A stretch of 10,341 nt of DNA from Pseudomonadota bacterium (lineage in GTDB: Bacteria; Myxococcota; Myxococcia; Myxococcales; Myxococcaceae): positions 1-10,341 of the forward strand of contig JAFADT010000172.1 of the NCBI GenBank assembly GCA_023424585.1. Reading direction: 5' to 3'. Below are positions 6,818 to 10,341 of the stretch, piece by piece. The notes under the pieces are model-generated. The model ran no database searches. It was not told the origin of the DNA and saw only the letters and a program-made list of their open reading frames with translations. Every line of letters begins with the position of its first letter. Position 1 is the stretch's first letter. The position numbers and the translations under genes are program-made.

Positions 6818-8107
6818 CTATTCAAAGATGGACAGCTCGGAGAGGGAATAGAACTCAGCGGGTGGGGAGGTGCCGTCGTAGGTGAGGGATTCCACGGACA
6901 TCCGCACGAAGCGCACGGGCCCGGCGCTGGAGAGGGGCACGTCCCGGAAGACGGGCGCCCGCGTGCCCAGGGGGAGCGGCCCGTCTCCGTAGGGGGAGTC
7001 TCCGCCGGGGGGCTCGATGTAGTAGTCGAGCTGGGAGACGTACAGGTCGCGCTCCAGGGGGCCCAGGTCCCGCACCGAGACGCGGGCCAGGGACTGCCAC
7101 TGCTCGCCGTCCGCGCTGCCCTCCAGGACGAGCCAATCCCTGCCCCCCGTGCCCCACAGGTAGGACAGCCCGCGCACCACCGCGCGGCGGGGCACGCCCG
7201 GCTGGGGCAGGGTGATGACGACGCTGTACGCCCGGGGGTCGGTCTCCTTCTCGAAGAAGTCCACCGGGGTGAGCTGGCCATCCGTCCATGGACAGACATC
7301 GGGGAAGGACGGCACGCACGTGGCGCCCCGGCTGAGGGGGCGCAGCGCCCCGGCGGGCAGGGGCTCCGCGCCGGTGCGCCACTCCTGGCGGAACTCCACG
7401 GAGCCCGACTCGCCGCCCAGGGGCGAGAACAGCCAGCTCCCCACGCTGGCGGCGCGCAGCTGGACGCGGGGGCTGGCGAAGTCCTCCAGCACGTACGGGC
7501 TCGGGGTCCACGGCGAGGCCGTGCCTGTCTCGCGCCAGAGCAGCGCACCGCCGGACGTGACCCACAGCAGGGGCTCCGGCGAGGTGGGCAGGATGGGGAT
7601 GAACTGGCCGCTCTCCCCGTCGAGCAGCTCCAGCGTATCGCCCGTCTCCGGCACGGGCGGCGCCGGGGGCGCGGGAGGGAAGGCCACGCTCGGGCCTTCC
7701 TCGCCGATGCTCACGACCGGGTGCGCGTCCCAGGGCTTGAGCGTGGGCAGCTCCACGTCGTCCTGGAAGGAGAACGCGAGCGAGGTCCCGCTGCCGTCCG
7801 CGTCCAGCGGCAGCGACAGCCGGAACCGGCTGCGGTTGCTGGAGTTGCTCGTCTCGACGACGGCGTCTCCGTAGAGCACCTCCAGGGTGAAGTCGCCGGA
7901 GGCCTCCGGGGTGACGGCGCCGAAGGGCTCGAAGGCGCCCTCCTGGGGGTCCACGAGGCGCTCGAGGGTCAGCGGCTCGCCGGAGCGGGGGGCGCCGTCC
8001 CGCCGGAGCGCGCGGCCGTAGGCGAAGATGGGGTCCTCGGGGTAGCGGTCGCAGCCGGTGACGGCGGAGGCCACGAGCGCCAGGGAGGTGACGAGTGCGC
8101 GTCGCAT
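6818..8107 (-). CDS. Lipoprotein with discoidin-like C-terminal region
   Basis: This 429-residue exported lipoprotein has a signal peptide (positive MRR, hydrophobic LVTSLALVASAV) ending in lipobox VTGC, with Cys19 the lipidated residue. Asp20 follows; in E. coli Asp at +2 keeps lipoproteins in the inner membrane, but that rule may not hold here. Residues about 27-100 resemble a prealbumin-like or carboxypeptidase-regulatory beta-sandwich (DGAPRSGEPLTLERL, then GDFTLEV). A Pro-rich linker lies at about 144-154. Cys264 and Cys272 could form a disulfide. The C-terminal part, about 275-429, has the look of an F5/8 type C (discoidin) fold: DWLVLEGSADGEQWQSL at 324-340, PVRFVRMSV at 397-405 and a final SLSELSIF at 421-428. 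Such folds usually bind sugars or surfaces. The domain calls are from pattern, not a search. The start codon is one base after the TonB-dependent receptor stop (TGAcATG), so translation is probably coupled. It likely works with that receptor at the outer membrane. Confidence 0.87.
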   Translation of the reverse strand: MRRALVTSLALVASAVTGCDRYPEDPIFAYGRALRRDGAPRSGEPLTLERLVDPQEGAFEPFGAVTPEASGDFTLEVLYGDAVVETSNSSNRSRFRLSLPLDADGSGTSLAFSFQDDVELPTLKPWDAHPVVSIGEEGPSVAFPPAPPAPPVPETGDTLELLDGESGQFIPILPTSPEPLLWVTSGGALLWRETGTASPWTPSPYVLEDFASPRVQLRAASVGSWLFSPLGGESGSVEFRQEWRTGAEPLPAGALRPLSRGATCVPSFPDVCPWTDGQLTPVDFFEKETDPRAYSVVITLPQPGVPRRAVVRGLSYLWGTGGRDWLVLEGSADGEQWQSLARVSVRDLGPLERDLYVSQLDYYIEPPGGDSPYGDGPLPLGTRAPVFRDVPLSSAGPVRFVRMSVESLTYDGTSPPAEFYSLSELSIFE

Positions 8108-8108
8108 G

Positions 8109-10341
8109 TCAGTAGGTCGCCTTGAGCCCGAGGAGCGGGAGGATGACGGGGATGCGGATGGGGGCGCGGATGGGATTGGCGCCCCGGGGGGTGTCGGGGT
8201 CGTCGCCGGACCCGGCGCGGTACTCGTAGGCCACCACCTCCTGCTGCGCGGAGAGGTTGAGCACGTCGAGCGACGCGTCCAGGGTGAAGTCCTGGGAGGC
8301 CCACGACTTCGCGACGCGCGCGTCCACGCGGAAGAACGGCGCCAGGCGCTGGGTGCGGTCCAGGTCCTGCCGCACCCAATGGTTCACCCCGTCGCCGTCC
8401 GACACCCAGCGCTGCGTCTGCGAGGTGATCTGCCCCGTCTCCGGGCGGCCGGTGTTGAAGTGCACCACCGTGCCCACGGTCCAGTTGTTGCCGAACTTGT
8501 AGCTGAGCGCGGCGTTGAGCGTGTGCGCCTGCTCGAAGGCGAAGGGCAGCGTGCCCTCCACCGTCTCCAGGACCCGGTTGTCGTCGCCGATGCGGGAGAA
8601 GCGCGCCTTCCGCCTGCTCTGCAGGAAGCTGTAGGACACCCAGCCGAACCAGTGGCGGCCCAGCGGGTGGCGGGCCATCAGGTCGAAGCCGTAGGCGTAG
8701 CCGGTGGTGGCGGGGTCCTCGCCCAGGCTGCCCCGGCGGCGGCGGTTCTCCGCCACGTCCAGCAGGTCGAACTCCACCGCGCGGGACAGCGGGTTGAAGT
8801 ACGCGTCCGCGCTCAGCTCCAGTCCCTCGAAGGCCCTCCACTCCGCGCCCACGTCGAGCTGCGCGCCGGACTGGAGGCCGTAGCGCAGGCTCGCGGTGTC
8901 GATGGCGGGCACGTGCACGAGCACGGTGGGGGGCTGGTGGTACAGGCCCGCGCCGCCCTTCAACGTGAGGCTGTCCGTCAGCGCGTGGCGCACGGCGAGG
9001 CGCGGCTCCACCGCGGTGAAGGTCATGCCCGGCACCAGGTGGTACGCGTCCACGCGCAGGCCCGGCGTCACGGTCCAGCGCTCCGACGGCTTCCACGTGG
9101 CGGACGCATACGCGCCGGAGAAGGTGGCCAGCGCGCTGGGGCGCTTGAGCGGATCCGCGTCGTCGGAGGGGCGCCAGCCCGGCGGCCTCGCGGTGCCGGT
9201 GAGCGTGGTGGCGGAGCGGCGGTGCTCCACGTCCGCGCCCACGGCCAGCTCCAGCGAGGACGTCAGCGCGCGGCGCCAGCCCGCGCGGGCGGCGAGGCTC
9301 GCCTGCCGCAGGCCGTACTCGCCCACCTTCTCGCGGATCAGCGCCTCCCCGGTGCTCCGGGTCCGCTCGCCGCTGAGGCCCAGGCCGTCCCAGCCCAGCG
9401 TGACGCCCACCTCGCCCTCGCCGCCCGCCACCGGGTGCGTGCCGCGCAGGTCGATGCGGTGGAAGCGAGACACGACGCCGCCCCCGTCCGCCGCGTCCCG
9501 CAGCTCCGGTGCGATGCCCACGTCGTCGGAGCTGCCGAGCGCGAACAGGCGCAGGCGGCCCTTGCCCACCTTCTGCTCGACGCGCGCCTGGTAGTCCCAG
9601 AAGCCCGCGCGCAGGTGCTCCGCGTCCGCCCGCTGGAAGGCATTGGCCGCCAGCGAGAGGAGCAGCGCGGAGTAGCTGAAGCGGCCCGCCAGGCTGACGC
9701 TGGTGCCGGTGGACTCGAAGGGCTGCTCGATGAAGCCGCCCGCGTTGAGCAGGTCCGCGTACGCGGTGAAGTGCAGCCGGTCCTCGCGCGGACGGCTGAG
9801 GCGCCCCTCCACCGCGCTGCCCAGCACGCGGCCGTACTGCACCGGCGGCGCGCCTGGATAGAAGTCCACGGTGTCGATGAAGTCCGGGTGCACCACCGCG
9901 GGCCCGAGCAGCAGGTGGTACAGCATCGGGATGCGCACGCCGTCCAGGAAGAAGCCCGTGGCGGCGGGCTGGCTGCCGCGCACCACCGGGTAGCTGATGC
10001 CGGACGCGAGGCTGCCCACGCCCGGCATCAGCATCACCACGCGGAACGGGTCGCCCAGCGTGCCGGGCACCTCGCGGAGCTCCTGCTCGTGCAGGCTGAT
10101 GCGGGTGACCTCCGTGCGCGGGCGCTCGTCGCGCACCACGGTCTCGTAGGGGTTCACCTCGCGCGGCTGGAGCCGGTAGATGACCTGGAGCGTCTGGCCT
10201 TGCGTCAGCGTCTCCGTGAACGTCGTCGTCGCGTGGCCCGGCGCGCGGACCTCCAGCGCGTGCGTGCCCGGCGTCACGTCCACCGCGAAGCGGCCCTGCG
10301 CGTCCGTGGTGGCGGCGGGCTCGGGCGCGCCGTCCAGGAAG
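8109..10341 (-). CDS. TonB-dependent outer-membrane receptor (5' end outside the window)
   Basis: The visible 743 residues are the C-terminal part of an outer-membrane gated channel. The frame stays open through 10341, and the codon at 10283-10281 is an internal GTG (Val), not the true start. Counting from the edge, residues 1-58 are the end of a carboxypeptidase-regulatory-like domain (TTDAQGRFAVDVTPGTHALE). ETVVR at 66-70 is a plausible TonB box. The plug domain covers about 78-180, with VVRGSQPAATGFFLDGVRIP at 119-138, IDTVDFYPG at 155-163 and QYGRVLG at 168-174. The remaining residues form the beta-barrel, ending in GLKATY; the aromatic last residue fits outer-membrane insertion. This plug pattern matches a family I recall as common in myxobacteria. 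The substrate is unknown; iron chelates, peptides and glycans are all possible. It is followed after one base by the lipoprotein gene, which suggests a receptor with a surface partner. No signal peptide or promoter can be seen because the 5' end is missing. Confidence 0.93.
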   Translation of the reverse strand, partial: FLDGAPEPAATTDAQGRFAVDVTPGTHALEVRAPGHATTTFTETLTQGQTLQVIYRLQPREVNPYETVVRDERPRTEVTRISLHEQELREVPGTLGDPFRVVMLMPGVGSLASGISYPVVRGSQPAATGFFLDGVRIPMLYHLLLGPAVVHPDFIDTVDFYPGAPPVQYGRVLGSAVEGRLSRPREDRLHFTAYADLLNAGGFIEQPFESTGTSVSLAGRFSYSALLLSLAANAFQRADAEHLRAGFWDYQARVEQKVGKGRLRLFALGSSDDVGIAPELRDAADGGGVVSRFHRIDLRGTHPVAGGEGEVGVTLGWDGLGLSGERTRSTGEALIREKVGEYGLRQASLAARAGWRRALTSSLELAVGADVEHRRSATTLTGTARPPGWRPSDDADPLKRPSALATFSGAYASATWKPSERWTVTPGLRVDAYHLVPGMTFTAVEPRLAVRHALTDSLTLKGGAGLYHQPPTVLVHVPAIDTASLRYGLQSGAQLDVGAEWRAFEGLELSADAYFNPLSRAVEFDLLDVAENRRRRGSLGEDPATTGYAYGFDLMARHPLGRHWFGWVSYSFLQSRRKARFSRIGDDNRVLETVEGTLPFAFEQAHTLNAALSYKFGNNWTVGTVVHFNTGRPETGQITSQTQRWVSDGDGVNHWVRQDLDRTQRLAPFFRVDARVAKSWASQDFTLDASLDVLNLSAQQEVVAYEYRAGSGDDPDTPRGANPIRAPIRIPVILPLLGLKATY

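Noticed and set aside
6676..7548. The upstream extension of the four-helix protein frame to 461 residues
   Set aside because: The extension passes out of frame through the lipoprotein gene, has an Arg/Ala/Pro/Ser-rich shadow composition, and ignores the strong AGGAGG site before ATG 6675.
7969..9096. A 375-codon minus-strand frame across the receptor/lipoprotein junction
   Set aside because: It overlaps two well-supported genes in another frame of the same strand, and its product is Arg/Gly/Pro-rich without motifs.
10281..10283. GTG at 10283 as the start of the TonB-dependent receptor
   Set aside because: The frame continues upstream to the window edge in the same regulatory-domain fold, and starting here would cut that domain and remove any signal peptide.

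Overview
The window is very GC-rich, with almost every third codon position G or C and several GTG starts. It carries a sigma-54-type response regulator with an NtrY-like kinase, an ABC permease of the duplicated MacB/FtsX (ADOP-like) kind, and a TonB-dependent receptor with a prealbumin-like N-terminal domain. Together these suggest a myxobacterium (Corallococcus/Myxococcus group). That placement rests on style and remembered families, not on a search. Genes fill nearly all of the window; the only gap over 100 bp is 6676-6817.

Left half, plus strand (3-6194): one tight cluster of ABC ATPase, MacB/FtsX-type permease, NtrC-type response regulator and histidine kinase. The spacings are 16 bp, 30 bp and a 4-bp GTGA overlap. 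The layout suggests a transporter made with its own dedicated two-component system. The kinase has two membrane helices joined by only a few residues, so it has no periplasmic sensor domain. It may read the state of the neighbouring permease or of the membrane itself, much as Bce-type modules do in Firmicutes. The regulator has a GAFTDA loop in place of GAFTGA and an enlarged receiver loop. The kinase N-terminus carries a fresh 51-bp (17-residue) tandem repeat. A periplasmic adaptor gene, if there is one, would lie left of the window.

Right half, minus strand (10341 down to 6163): a TonB-dependent outer-membrane receptor whose 5' end is cut by the window edge; one base further on, a 429-residue lipoprotein with a prealbumin-like N-terminal part and a discoidin-like C-terminal part; then a 142-bp AT-richer spacer with a pair of imperfect 17-bp direct repeats; then a 170-residue four-helix membrane protein of unknown function. 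The last of these converges on the kinase gene and overlaps its 3' end by 32 bp. Receptor and lipoprotein look like a co-translated surface uptake or binding pair.

The best candidate for something under-described is the transporter plus sensor-less kinase plus variant sigma-54 regulator unit. The receptor/lipoprotein pair comes second. No RNA genes, CRISPR arrays, insertion sequences or phage genes were seen.
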